From: Kalmusia sp. IMI 367209
Taxonomy: Eukaryota; Ascomycota; Dothideomycetes; Pleosporales; Didymosphaeriaceae
Assembly (NCBI GenBank): GCA_027946365.1
Contig: JAPEUQ010000003.1
Location: forward strand, 3,162,001 to 3,226,000
Direction of reading: 5' to 3'
DNA: 64,000 nucleotides
Below, piece by piece: positions 35,957 through 47,085 of this stretch; the first letter of the stretch is position 1; every line of letters begins with the position of its first letter. Made by a program: the position numbers and the translations under genes. A model generated the notes under the pieces. The model had not been told where the DNA came from, did no database searches, and saw nothing but the letters and a program-made list of their open reading frames with translations.

Positions 35957-37242
35957 ATGGCGAACTACAGTACACTCCCCCCAAACGCCAAAGGCAAGAT
36001 CGAACCCTTCAAGATACATGTTGAAGAACAGAAACTACAAGATTTCAAAACTTTGGTGAAATCGAGTCCCATTGTAAAAGACACATATGAAAATCAGAAA
36101 GAGCGTATATCTGAAGGTCACAATTGGGGCATAACGCGACAATGGCTCATCGACGCGAAAAAATACTGGGAAACTCAGTTTGATTGGTATGACTGCTACA
36201 CTCCGCCTTTTTATTTCAAAGAATTAAACTCTAATAATAAATACATAGGCGCAAACAGGAAGCCCATCTGAACTCCTTTCCACATTTCAAAACTTCTATT
36301 ACCGACGATGATGGGAGGGAGTATTCTATCCACTTCGTCGCTCTGTTCTCCAAGAAGAAAGATGCTATTCCGCTTGCTCGACTCAGTGGCTGGCCTTGCT
36401 CATTTGCGGAGTCTCTTCCCCTCGTCACCCTGCTGCAAGAGAAATATACGCCTGAAAGCCTCCCCTACCACATCATCCTCCCCTCCCAACCCGGATGGAC
36501 ATTCTCGTCTCCGCCACCACTAGATAGAGACTGGAACTATGCCGACTCCGCACGAATCCTACACAAGCTCATGCTCAACCTGGGCTTCGGGAGTGGATAT
36601 ACGCTTAGCGGTGGTGATATAGGAGCAGGCATTGCACGAATCATGGCGTCAACATACCCAGAAGTCAAGGCCCTGCATACGAATTATGCGCAGATCCCTA
36701 GACCCGATGACGCTACGGACGCCGAATTGCAGGATTTCGAGAGAGACGAGGGCGTGCCGCGCGGCGACGAATTCATGAAGAGCGGCACAGCATATGGTCG
36801 CATGCAAGGCACTCGTCCCGCCACCCTCTCTGCCGTCTTAGCATCGTCCCCTCTCGCCATCCTAGCTTGGATCGGCGAAAAGTACCTGGAATGGGTGGAT
36901 CCTTCGACTCCCATCCCACTACCCCACATTTTACAAGAAGTTTGCCTTTACTGGTTTTCGGAATGCTTTGCTACTACCTTCTACCCCTACCGCGAAGACT
37001 TTGAGTACGGGATTTATCAGAAGGGGTATTTGCATGGGCAGAAACACCTATACGTTGATAAGCCATATGGGTACAGCTATTTTCCAAAGGAGCTTGTGCC
37101 TGCACCCAAGGCGTGGGCGGAGAGGTCAGGGAAGCTGGTGTGGTATCGGAAACATGACGTTGGCGGACATTTTCCGAGCTTGGAGAGGAGTGGCGTGCTA
37201 TTGGGGGATGTGGAAGATTTTCTTGGGCAGGTTTGGAAGTGA
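35957..37242 (+). CDS. Epoxide hydrolase, microsomal (EHN) type
   Basis: Alpha/beta-hydrolase that adds water to epoxides, for detoxification or secondary metabolism. Exons are 35957-36186 and 36249-37242; the 62-nt intron splits a Trp codon and splicing restores DWRKQEAHLNSFPHF. Product 407 residues. The N-terminal EHN domain is followed by the hydrolase core. The oxyanion segment reads LSGWP where HGWP is usual. The nucleophile is Asp200 in SGGDIGAG and the catalytic His is H384 in VGGHFPSLE. A Tyr pair for epoxide activation is likely in the cap but I did not map it. It is convergent with the SDR gene, with 176 nt between stops. The His-to-Ser change in the HGWP motif is worth noting. Confidence 0.92.
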
Positions 37243-37418
37243 GTGGACGATGTGTGATGTGTGAACTGCGTCGATGGTGCTCTATATCTCCTATAAACAG
37301 TTCTACTCCTCCGAAACAGTCATATGATGACACAATTTTTCTATAACTTCTGCTTCTCCTTTTCCGCCACCGGCTTCCTGTACATGGCTCCGCCTGTTCC
37401 AGCCTACTCCACGTCAGC

Positions 37419-38457
37419 CTACTGCGTCGTCTTCCTATGCATAACCGTCGCTGCAGCCTTTTCGACGTCAGCATACGTCTCATCAATGAAATGAGGTAAC
37501 TCACCTGATGATTCGGGAAAATTAATGTATCGGCAATGACAACATTCTCCCTTCTCCCCGCCGCGAAAACTACTACTTCGGCAATATCATCCCCCGTCAA
37601 TGGCTCCACTCCCTCATATACCTTCTTTGCTTTGTCCTTATCCCCATAAAACCTCACAACACTGAATTCGGTCTCTACCTGCCCCGGGTCGATTTCGATG
37701 ATGCGGATGCGACTAGCGATGAGCTCCCTGCGTAGGGCATCGGTGAAGGAGCGCACGGCGGCTTTGGTGGCGCAATAGATGCTGCCGCCCTGATAGGGCT
37801 CGCGGCCGGCGATGGAACCGATGTTTATGATGTCGCCGCGGCCGCCGTCCGGGCGGGCTTTGAAAATGGGGAGGATGGCTTGCGTCATGTTGATCAAGCC
37901 GGTGACGTTTGTGCTGAACATGATGTCGATGTCTTCGGTGGCAATGGAGGGGGCTTGGGCGACACCTTTGACGAGACCACTGTCTCTCGCATTAGCCTTG
38001 TCATATTGCTTCTAGGTAGAAGGTGAACTTTGACTCACGCATTGTTGACAAGTACGTCGACCTCCCTGAACTCGTCGGGTAGCTGTCCAACAAAGTTCTT
38101 GATCTCGTCTGGCTTGCTCACGTCGAGCTTCACGGGATGCACTTTGACGCCCTTCGCAAAGCTGTTGATTTCCTGCGCAACTTCCTCCAACGTGTCGATC
38201 CTCCGCGCCGTGATGACGAGCTTTAAATCATCGGGCTGCGTCCTCGCAAATTCGAGTGCTACACTCTTGCCAATGCCCGAACTTGCACCCGTTATGACAA
38301 TCGTCTTTCCCTTCAACCTCTGTGCTTGGGATGACATATTTGCGTGTTGGTGGAGCGTATGGCGCAATGCAGCAAGGTGGGGTCGCGAGGGGGAGCTTCG
38401 GAGGGGAGCTCGAGCGAGGGCGATGGAAGTGCGGAGGCTGCGAGAGAAAAGAGGCAT
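37419..38457 (-). CDS. Short-chain dehydrogenase/reductase, YMR226C-like
   Basis: NADP-dependent oxidoreductase of the classical SDR family; yeast YMR226C acts on serine and related 3-hydroxy acids. Exons are 38039-38457, 37505-37979 and 37419-37457. Introns are 37980-38038 and 37458-37504. Product 310 residues. Motifs: TGASSGIG cofactor loop, NNAG (restored by splicing as NNAGLVKG), NIGSIAG with the catalytic Ser, and YCATK with the catalytic Tyr and Lys. The last 39-nt exon gives a tail AAATVMHRKTTQ, similar to the yeast end. Two in-frame starts exist: 38457 adds a basic, Ser/Ala-rich 40-residue leader that looks mitochondrial, while 38337 (MSSQAQR) gives the cytosolic form. A longer antisense reading into the epoxide hydrolase gene is an intron read-through artefact. 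Confidence 0.93.
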
Positions 38458-38887
38458 ACGACGCGTCGCGGGGAATCAATTGAGGTTATATGCAGGTTTC
38501 TGGCGGGATTGGTGGGTTTGTCAAGCACGACATCTGAATGGGCGAGTTCGGAGTGGAGAGGGGTGCTCGGTCTATCTCGGATTTGTTTCCGACGCGAGTC
38601 ATGCAGCCCTCTATCTCGCATCGCGGAATGGCGGGGGTTGGAGGGGCAATGTAGGAGGGTCTTAGAACCTTTGATGGTATGGATTCAAAGGTTTAGCTGC
38701 GTTTGCACAATGAATTAGAATCTATACCTACGCATGAGAGGAATCGTTAGGACGTGCACGTGTGCCATTAGAAAGCTTTCCAGCATTGTAGCCATGACAT
38801 CGTTTCATTTTGCTATCATATCATCCATCAAGTCATAGTCGTACAATCGTCGATCTACACATCCGTTCAAATAGATAGACTAGTAAT
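38458..38887. other. Intergenic region
   Basis: SDR promoter and 3' side of the small acidic gene. Nothing else recognised. Confidence 0.35.
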
Positions 38888-39294
38888 TTATTTCTTCCCC
38901 TTCCGTCTCAGCTCCTCCTCTTCCTCTTCCCTTATCTGCTGATCGATCTTCGCTCCCTTCGACGGCTCATTGCCATGTTCGCGCGCAGGTAGCGTAGCGT
39001 CAATCTGCGATAGGCGGCTCTGCTCATCCATCGGTTCGGGCTCGTTCTCACGCTTGGCTTCACGTTCGAGCTTGTTGGCGATGGAGCGCTCATCCTCTGC
39101 ATACACATTAGTACTCTCCGTTGGCAAGGTGGGCGAAGACGAAACATACTGGAGTCATTCGCGAGATGCGAGTTCTCCTTTCCCTCGTGGAAGCGGTTCT
39201 CGGCCTTTGCCGCTTGGATCTCGCTGTCTTTGTAATTGCGCTGGTCGCCTGCCTCGTAGACGCCACTGGTGCCGACGTTCGAATTTCCAGACAT
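38888..39294 (-). CDS. Small conserved hydrophilic fungal protein
   Basis: Exons are 39150-39294 and 38888-39096 around a 53-nt intron (GTATGT donor). Product 117 residues with no hydrophobic core. It starts MSGNSNVGTSGVYEAGDQRN, continues FHEGKENSHLANDSKDERSI, then LPAREHGNEPSKGAKID, and ends in a run of Glu followed by LRRKGKK. Similar short, Gly/Asn/Glu/Lys-rich proteins are widespread in filamentous ascomycetes and look LEA-like or intrinsically disordered. A stress-protective role would be speculation. Splicing fuses NDS and KDERS in frame, which supports the model. Confidence 0.8.
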
Positions 39295-41181
39295 GATGTT
39301 ACTGATGAGATTTGAGGTGTTTTAGAAGTAGATAGAGGTAACGGAGCAATGTTTTGAGACGCAGGATATATTGTAACAGTATCTGCTGAAATTTGAGGTT
39401 TATAAAGCTCGAACTACTGAGCGGATACCGATGACGTCAAGATGAACGCACTGTGGGTCGGATTCTAGAACCACCGCATTTGCACCCCAAACACCATTTC
39501 AGGCATCATCATCATCATCGTTTCTCTAAGTGGTGCCTGACGGTATTCTCTTCTTGTGTATCTTATTATGTAAATTATGTTAGACGCAACCCGCAAGAAT
39601 GTGTCACGCTTTTGAAATAAGCCGGATCAGCTTGCATGACGCCTGGCACGAATTTGTCTCGAAATCGAAATGCTAGGGGCATTTGCGCGTTCTGGTTAAA
39701 GAAAAAAAGGGATGAAATTATTTACTGCAAATGTACCGCCTCTGGAACAGTGTGTCTATGTGAGTACATGGCCCGTGCGCACATATATTTCTCAGAAAAA
39801 CGCCCTGCGTTTCGCTCTATTACTCCGACTAAGTACTATGGCAATCCAGCCTACTATTCCTCAGGCATAGTTGCATTGCTTAGCGAACCAGCGCACGCAA
39901 CCGTACCACATACTTCATGATATATATCCAGACGAGCATGTTTACTAAGCACGTACCGATCGAGGTGATGAAAAGACGCTTGTATATATTACTCTCATTG
40001 ACTCACAAGCCCATCGATGCAAGCTTCAGTACCGACTTTGTCTATATCACTCGCTTTCTAATACGGGCACATTTCTAGCGATTGCGCTCGTTTTTATTCA
40101 TACTCAACCTTCGAACTATTCGAGTCAAGCCCTTGACCAGGCGGATTCTATGGCGGTATCCTCGCTCCACATGTTGATGTCTATATTCTATATTTAGGTG
40201 TGCCATGGAAGTATGAGCCAACAATCAAAGTATAGGAAGAGCCGTATCGAACCGAAGAGACATTGGGGGAAGACGGGAAGATAAGTGTCTGGATGATAGG
40301 GCGAATAGATTCGCCAGGCACCTGAAGGCGGATATTGCCAAGCAAAGGGAGTAAGGCAACGAGCTGCAGATTTAGCTTGACAAGGCAACAAAAATAAAGA
40401 AGGAGCATCTCGAGGACTGCAATCCCACATGGCGCTTCTCCGCGGGCGCGTCTGTTGTGGGGTCTGTCGTACATTTATCATATGAATGGTGGACTTCCAC
40501 GCTCATCTTGAAGCTGGGCGAATGCTGGTTCGTGTTCTCGGCGACGCTTAGAGTCTAGGTAATCGGTTGTCTAGACTAAACCTTCTGCACGAGAACCGCT
40601 TGACTGATTGTCATGGAGGTAATGTGAACTATATGAAGTTGTGATTTTTCAACCCATTCGGTCTGGCTGGTCCTTCATCGTCCTCTTCTTTCATGTGAAT
40701 GTCTAGATAGTCTGTGGCGCTTCGCACCTGCATTAACCTAGGTGCATGGTTACATCACAAAGCGTCTTGAGTTCTGTTTTGCTCACCGGTGTTCGTATCA
40801 TACCATGAATTCGGACGGTTTTTCGCCCCCATCCAATGATGCTCCTTCGTCGTATTAATCCATGTCCAGCCTCGTAACAGGATCCTGGTTCTAGGTTACC
40901 GTGCAATTAAAAAATCGTGGTACGAACGCACGATGCGCTCCCCTGGCCATTTCGCTGGACGTCGTTGGTTCGTGTTCTCAGCCGCTCACAATATCGTGCT
41001 CCCTTTCCGAGATATGATGTCGCATCTTGTTCCGCAAATACGAAGGATAGTCGTGCTCGCCGTTTACTGCAACGTCTGTCTCCACTCTCTTTTATTATCA
41101 AACGCCGTGGCTTCATAACGTCGTCGTGTTTGCGTATCCACTTTCCCTCAACGTTGGAGATCTCGTTTTTCGCATTGCGCG
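39295..41181. other. Long intergenic region
   Basis: About 1.9 kb. It holds a short ATC microsatellite near 39507-39525 and several short open frames on both strands without recognisable content. No tRNA-like T-loop or A-box pair was found. Presumably promoter and leader of the membrane-protein gene on its right and promoter of the small gene on its left. Confidence 0.35.
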
Positions 41182-42314
41182 ATGTATCACGATCCGCTCA
41201 GTCCGCTCAGTCCGCTCAGTCCTCATACCCAAGAAAACCTCTACGGGAGGCATGGCGCCGAGCATGGTGCCGAGCATGGTGCAGAAGCTTTCAGAAATGT
41301 CCCAGAGTCAGGCCTTGAAGTCGTCATTCGCGACGAGAAAAGCAATCCAATCGTCATCGCAGACTCACCAGATGCATATGTACATCATCATCGATGGGAG
41401 GAAGCACCACAAGTAATTGACACTATGCCTCCGCAAGCAATGGGAGACGCAGCACTAGAATCAACCGGTCGAAGCAGATCGACACCTACTACGCGAAGGG
41501 ATGCGGGTGTGGCTGAGAAAGGCGGCGAGGGAGGCGGCGAAGGAGACGGCGAGGGAAAAGAAAGAGCCAAGTTGTGGTCGGGGCTCGGCAGCAGAGCGCT
41601 ATTGCTCACTTTACTATTGGGATTTTTACTCATGGGCGCTATAATTGGGGGTGCGATTGGTGGCACGCAAGCAAAGAAGAACAAAGTAACGTAGGTGCAC
41701 TAGACGGTCTTATGTACAAAGCAGAAGTAAGGTCTGACTTGGCTTCTAGTCCGGCAGAAAGTAACGACAGCTCATCAACGCCACCGACATCATCCCCGAC
41801 ATCGTCAACACCTTCATCGACCTCGTCAAATACAGCTGCAGCCTCTGCTTCATCCACTTCCAAATCCACACATACGAGTTTCCAACTCCAGATCTTCGAT
41901 CGAGGCAGCTACCAAGGCAACTCGCAGCTCTTTTATGAACCCGGGTTCTATCACAACTCGATTGATGTTATATCTTACACTTGGAGTCCTGGTAAAAACG
42001 GTGAATTTGTAGAAGGAAATGGGATTGCAAGGTGTTCCTTTGCCTTGTGCGTGAATAGGACACGAAAGGGATGGAGGGGAAGCTCCGCTACGGACCAACG
42101 CGGCCCCATCACGAACGACACAAATTACATTAATATCGGTTGCGACACGATGTTTGTGCCTCCGGACTGCGAGATTGTGAGCACAGCATCGCGAACGGCA
42201 ACAACTGTCCCGATTATTCCTTCGCAGACGGAGGTCGTTACAAAAAGGGCAAGTGAAGCTGGAGAAACAACGCCAACGCCAACTCCAACTTCAAGTTCGA
42301 AGAGTCAAGCGTAG
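41182..42314 (+). CDS. Single-pass membrane protein with Ser/Thr stalk, unknown function
   Basis: Exons are 41182-41690 and 41750-42314 (59-nt intron, GTAGGT donor, CTGAC branch); product 357 residues. The N-terminal ~130 residues lack a signal peptide and start with short tandem repeats (PLS three times, then HGAE three times). A hydrophobic helix at about 139-161 (ALLLTLLLGFLLMGAIIGG) is followed by KKNK, a Ser/Thr/Pro stretch at ~171-212 and a small globular domain (FQLQIFDRGSYQGNSQLFY onward) with four Cys and N-glycosylation sites. The tail is Thr/Pro/Ser-rich. The Ser/Thr stalk and glycosylation sites suggest a type II plasma-membrane protein with the C-terminus outside, though the lysines after the helix argue weakly for the other orientation. 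I do not recognise the domain; a cell-wall sensor or adhesin is possible. Confidence 0.75.
41198..41284 (+). repeat. Tandem microrepeats inside the membrane-protein gene
   Basis: Two small in-frame arrays. A 9-nt unit (CCGCTCAGT) repeats three times near 41198-41222, coding PLS repeats. A 12-nt unit (GCCGAGCATGGT) repeats about three times near 41253-41284, coding GAEH repeats. Confidence 0.8.
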
Positions 42315-42451
42315 TGCTTTTTCTTTATCGCATAGATACTTGCTGAGGCGTCTCGATCTGTTATTTAATCTCATAGTCATTTGTTGTAAGATACGCGATA
42401 ACGACTAGTCGCTTTGATGCTATGGAACTATCCTCATGGGTATACAACTGT

Positions 42452-44088
42452 CTATGTGGAGTTCGAATTGTCCGCGCAACTCCACGCCGATGAACCTCCT
42501 GTAGCGTTGTAGCTATCAATGATACCAACCACCGATCCGTATGTTCCAGCTATCATGAGAAACGTGCCGGAAACAATGATAAAAATAGACCAGAATGCCA
42601 TGGACATCCACTTCGCCGACCTTCGCTCTCTCCAGTGGTCGTAGAACCACATACCGCCCATGGGTTGAAAGCAAATTAGGGTACCCAGCAGCGCACCAAC
42701 GAGGGATACGAGCCCTCCGAAGACGGGAATCGCACTAGCAATGATGTAGGCTATGCCGGCGGTGCTACCAGTGCATCCGAACCAGGTGGTCCAGTGGATT
42801 TTGGTGTTGCGGGCAAGATGGGTTGTTCCGCGGAGGAACCTGATGAAGAAGTACTTGGCTGCGAACTGGATGAATGTTAGTTGATGCTAGCCTGGAAATG
42901 GTTCAAGAGTGTAGCTTACATGAATATACATTGTGGTGCTGACAAGTAGACCAGGCAACGCAATTCCGTAGCAGACTTTCTTCATAAGAGATCCCGCAGA
43001 TCCGAGCGCAGGGGACGCAACGTAAGATCCGCAATAGTAATAGACGACGACACCGATAGCGACGTAAACGACGGTCATGATGCTCTGGCAGTATACGAGG
43101 GATTTGGTGAAGTCCTGAGGCCTCCTCATCTCAGAGACGATGTTGAAGTATGCAGGCACACCTGCGTATGCGAAGACAATGGATGAAAGTGCTGCAAAGG
43201 CGCTAGAAGCATTCGGGCTGGTGAAAAGCTTGTAGTCCGACTTGAATGGACCTGTTTGAGGTGCTGCCGAGGGTCGGTCCTGCACACCGACTGAGATGGT
43301 CAAGATCAGAACTGGAAGAAGTCAGTCACGTGATATTCTGGAGTGATGGACATTGTGCCCAAGGTGTGTTGAATACTTACTGGATACAAGAATGCTTATC
43401 GTTCCAACCCATGCGAGCCAGGATATGCGGCCGAGCGTCTGGATACTGCCTAGACAAAAACCCACGATGGCAGCGACCGCAACGAAGATGGCCGTGCAGG
43501 CGCCATGGGTTGAAAGCGCATTGAGGGCAGTTGAAATACCCAAGATACCGGAACCCGCGACGAAGATACAAACTTGTACGGGTTAGTCATGCTTGTTCGC
43601 AATTGAGTATGGAGACTTACACAGCGCAAAGGCTATTCCAAGGGTCTCGTACCCAAAGCGGCCGCAGAGTTTTCGGCCGACGTCATCAAGGCCGTACACG
43701 TCCTGATGCCGCACTTTGAACGTACCCACCATCCAACCTGACCAACTTGTGCAGATTGCAATAGCTAGCAAGCTGATCAGACCTGGGATAAGGCCAAGGG
43801 TGTCGAACACCTCAGGAATGGATAGAACTCCCAAGCCGATTTGTGTCTTCAGCATCAACACCACTGCTCCCTTCCAGCCAACCTAGGCAACGTCAGTCTC
43901 TGGTCAGGGCAATTATCTCATCTTTGAAAACTCACGGCTCGATAGTTGGGACCCTCCTCGGTGAGCTCACCGAAAACAGCATCATGGGCGACGGTTTGTG
44001 CGCCGTTCCCAACAGACGTTGTCGGGTCCAGAGAAGTCCCCTTCTCTCCACCATCAAACTCATCAACAGCCTTCTCCTTGCGAAACAT
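42452..44088 (-). CDS. Amino-acid permease, AAAP family (Mtr-like)
   Basis: Plasma-membrane importer of neutral or aromatic amino acids, similar to Neurospora Mtr. Exons are 43936-44088, 43621-43882, 43381-43572, 42920-43311 and 42452-42865. Introns are 43883-43935, 43573-43620, 43312-43380 and 42866-42919. Product 470 residues from the ATG at 44088 (MFRKEKAVDEF); an upstream ATG at 44145 would add 19 residues. The cytosolic N-terminus leads to the first helix (VVLMLKTQIGLGVLSIPEVF), the family hallmark. About ten further hydrophobic helices follow, including SSIVFAYAGVPAYFNIVSEM, a conserved AAAP segment. The gene is convergent with the membrane-protein gene, with 137 nt between stops. Confidence 0.92.
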
Positions 44089-45149
44089 GTTGGCAACAGA
44101 TCCTCGGTGTAGAAACGAGAGCACGAAGGTCCACGAGACAGACATGAGCGAAACCGGCGTGAGGTAATATATACTGTGGAGCGGGTCCCGGTGTTTCCCC
44201 GGTGTTTTCCTTGGTTCCGAATAACTAATACAGCGGGTCAAATCCAGTGGGTGAGGAAAGTCAGCCTCAACACGTGCGTCACGTTGCTCCGTGCACATCC
44301 TCCAGTGCAGTCGCGACCCAGTTCTGACCCACAAGGGACCCCCTTACTACTCTCCGATATCTAGGCTTTATCATCTTTTACGGGATGCGATGGGTCAGCG
44401 TGTAGGGCGCTGTCGAGGTAGATAAAAGTGTGGGATCGTCAGACGTTGGTGAAGTCGTACGTTCGACATGCTTTGATACATGGCTTACATCGGCATTAAA
44501 TTAAGCTACGTAAAGATCAACACCGTTGCCATATGTGGTTAAATGGCTGATTTTTTTTACAAGTTGCCGAAAATTTTGTGGGGAATTTTTCAGCCCTAAA
44601 AGGAAGCTACTTCGCTTCTATGTCCTCCATGGGGCTAGAAGCACACTCCACGGGGTCCCCGGCTCAAGGGCAAAACATGTACGTAAAAGATGTTAAATAG
44701 CGCAACCGTGATCCTCACGAGGTTCGAGCGGGCGGAGTAGTCTGATTCTAGAAGCTTTTATGTCAATCCAATGTTTCAGGTAGGCACTAGTTACATCATC
44801 CGTGAGGAAGAATTGGCAGTACTCGGATTGATGAAGAACGTGGCGGCTCGTGGATGAATGATGATGCTTCACTATGATTCAACAGTAGTTTCGACATTCA
44901 AAGAACGAGTAGTGATCTCGCTATTGTTAGATGACTGCAGTTGGCGAGAGGATAACTATGGTATTTCTAGGTTATGTGCCTTAACCGAGTCATGCTGCAG
45001 ACTCTAAATGGCTTTGGATCTATCAAAGAAACATTGTGAGGGAGTAAATGCCTCTGGTACCTTTTTGAACGCCAAAAAACAAAGACCTAGCAAGAGCCAA
45101 GTGGTATACAGTCCGCATGGAATCTATAGGAGCCGGGCACTGCCGATAC
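44089..45149. other. Intergenic region at the core/accessory boundary
   Basis: About 1.06 kb. Contains a T-run near 44552 and a small perfect hairpin (GAAGC-TACTTC-GCTTC, near 44604). No gene supported. It separates the housekeeping-like block from the accessory-like block. Confidence 0.35.
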
Positions 45150-45851
45150 TTACAGCCTTGCTCGACGATCCTCCTCCGATGCAAAGTACTCGTACTTCAG
45201 ACTCGATTTGTTATTCCCAAATCCATCTCCCCTAGCCGCCTTGAGATATCGGAATTGCGCAAGATGCGCGTGATTCGCATATTTCGCCCTGTTCAGTCCG
45301 CGCAGTAGAACCTGTGCAGCTCGCTGGGCACCTAATTCCCAGGAACTACCGCAGGAGCACCAGTGATCGCGGCGACAAGCGCAGGCCGGATCGTGCGACC
45401 ACCCATCTGCATCGTAATCAGGCATTTCTATGTCCTGGTCTGTGTATTCGTAATCAGGCATTTCTATGTCCTGGTCTGTGCTATAGAAGCCTTCGCCCTC
45501 GCCATCAGACCACTCCTCCTCACCACCAGAGTCATTGTCGTCAAAGGCTGGAAGAGCGCGACCTGATTTCGCATCCTCAATCATCTGCGCTAATTCATGA
45601 TTGAGCTCTCCAGGGTTATATTCGTCCGGCAGCTTTATGAGCAACTCGTATGGAAGGTGTATTACGAACCTGGATGAGAGCTCCTTCCACTCTTCAGTCG
45701 TGACTGTTCCATCGACGATATTTTTAACAATCTCTTCATAACGCTTATGAGTGCTGTCATATCCGTCAGTTCCGTTGAAGAAGTCGTCCACCAATTTCCA
45801 GACTTTGCGGAGCTGGAGAGAGCGTGTAGGCATGGTTGAGGTGTTGTGCAT
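45150..45851 (-). CDS. Unrecognised acidic protein with a 12-residue tandem repeat
   Basis: The open frame extends upstream without ATG; the first ATG is at 45851 (MHNTSTMPTR), giving 233 residues, with a second ATG at 45833. The N-terminal half is helical (RKVWKLVDDFFNGTDGYD, EEIVKNIVDGTVTTEEW). A Glu/Asp/Gly-rich centre carries two copies of a 12-residue unit containing TDQDIEMPDY. A Cys-rich patch (CACRRDHWCSC) follows, then a basic helical end. No known domain is apparent. The CxC-x5-CxC arrangement could bind a metal, but this is speculation. Confidence 0.6.
   Translation of the reverse strand: MHNTSTMPTRSLQLRKVWKLVDDFFNGTDGYDSTHKRYEEIVKNIVDGTVTTEEWKELSSRFVIHLPYELLIKLPDEYNPGELNHELAQMIEDAKSGRALPAFDDNDSGGEEEWSDGEGEGFYSTDQDIEMPDYEYTDQDIEMPDYDADGWSHDPACACRRDHWCSCGSSWELGAQRAAQVLLRGLNRAKYANHAHLAQFRYLKAARGDGFGNNKSSLKYEYFASEEDRRARL
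45413..45480. repeat. 36-bp-period direct repeat
   Basis: An identical 32-nt sequence occurs at 45413-45444 and 45449-45480, separated by 4 nt. The period of 36 keeps the frame of the surrounding minus-strand gene and encodes the repeated 12-residue unit. Confidence 0.95.
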
Positions 45852-46340
45852 AGAGATCCTTTTCGGGTTGAGTAGCGAGTGTGCACCGGCGAGGTTGAGC
45901 AGGTAAAATGCGCAAGGGAACGTTATGCACACATTGATTTTATAGTCAGAAGCCGACAGTCCGCAAAGAGTGAAAGCCAACCTTGCGAATCAATAAATTT
46001 ACATGTACATTGTGCAGGCTACATTCCATGTTAACCAATACTTCGTCGACGGCACGTACATACTCTACAGTAGTGCAGGATGAAAGTCTGGCAACATGTT
46101 CTAACGGACATAGACTAAATGTGATAAGAGATTTTACGGATTGTATTGCGGTCTGGCAACAACATAGAACTACACCTCCAGGATGAGCTGCTCCGTCTGA
46201 GTATATAGGAATCAACAATTCAGTCAGACTAGAAAGCAAAGTACGCTCTACGCCCTTAGATCCTTGTTTTAGTACTATAGCTTAAACCAATGTATATGAA
46301 AGAGTATATGTCTCTCCTTCTAGTTGAATTTTTAAGTGTG
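45852..46340. other. Intergenic region
   Basis: About 490 nt, AT-rich, no supported gene. Confidence 0.35.
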
Positions 46341-47085
46341 TCAAAATTTTGTCATCCACTTAAACGGATTCAACGGCGCTCTATTCTCACTGAAGCACTC
46401 CAACAGAGCACACACCCATTGTCCTTCAAACGGCCACATCCGTACCCCCCAAATGTGAGGTTTTCTCGTTGCGACCTTCAAACCCTCGTATAATTCATAG
46501 ATAGCCGCTTTCACTTCATCGCAACTGAGCTCATCGCGGCTTAGCATCCTATGAACTATGACTGCATACGTGCCTTTGTGATACCAACCGAGAGCCGTGT
46601 ATGCGTTATAAATGCTGATGATTGGTCAGACTCGTAGAATATCCGTCGGGTGGAGGTGTCTAATCTAGAATGGCATTTACCTTTCTTGGAATATACTGAT
46701 CACGAACACCCCTCACAAAGTCTCGTATGGAGCGACGACCAATGCATAATTCACTCTAGAGCTTAGAATAAACAGCATATGAATAGGAATAAATCCGTCA
46801 AAGTAGAAGATGTTCTGGCTTGCATCCTGACAAGCTTCAAGATTCACCCCGACAAGTCTTTTCTCTGAAGCGAGCCTCGGCAAAGTAGCTTGTTTCCACG
46901 TTCTAACTTCGGAACAACGAAGGATGATGCGACCTCATAGCGAGTGGAGTTTCATATAGTTGATTGTGTCGCATTGCGAGGAGACTTTTATCCTGCCGAT
47001 ACTCCCAATCCGCCTCTCGTTGCTGGAGAATCATTTCACTGGCTTTGACGAGCATCTCTCTGCGCAGGTTGAGTGGGCGAAGCAT
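46341..47085 (-). pseudogene. Broken or poorly resolved unknown gene
   Basis: Coding-like frames on the minus strand follow each other. The first runs from an ATG at 47085 (MLRPLNLRREMLVK) to about 46940. The frame then moves by one base near LAM/GRIIL and continues (RTWKQATLPRLASEKRLVG, NIFYFDGFIPIHM) to 46681, with one in-frame TGA near 46717. A canonical intron follows at 46615-46680 (GTAAAT donor, CTGAC ten nt before CAG). The last exon (IYNAYTALGWYHKG to NPFKWMTKF) ends at 46341. I do not recognise the protein. An intact multi-exon gene would need introns with poor donors, so decay or sequence error is more likely. The clean last intron argues it was once functional. Confidence 0.4.

Noticed and set aside
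36974..37421. Apparent extension of the SDR protein antisense to the epoxide hydrolase
   Set aside because: Comes from reading through a clear GTGAGT...AG intron (37458-37504). Splicing gives the conserved SDR C-terminus and a stop at 37419.
39505..39530. ATC trinucleotide run as a possible functional repeat
   Set aside because: Only about five units, a common microsatellite; no associated feature.
40532..40982. A 14-nt sequence (TGGTTCGTGTTCTC) seen twice in the long intergenic region
   Set aside because: Only two copies without flanking similarity or structure; could be chance.
44700..44740. GGTTCGAGC resembling a tRNA T-loop
   Set aside because: No matching A-box, acceptor stem or cloverleaf could be drawn around it.
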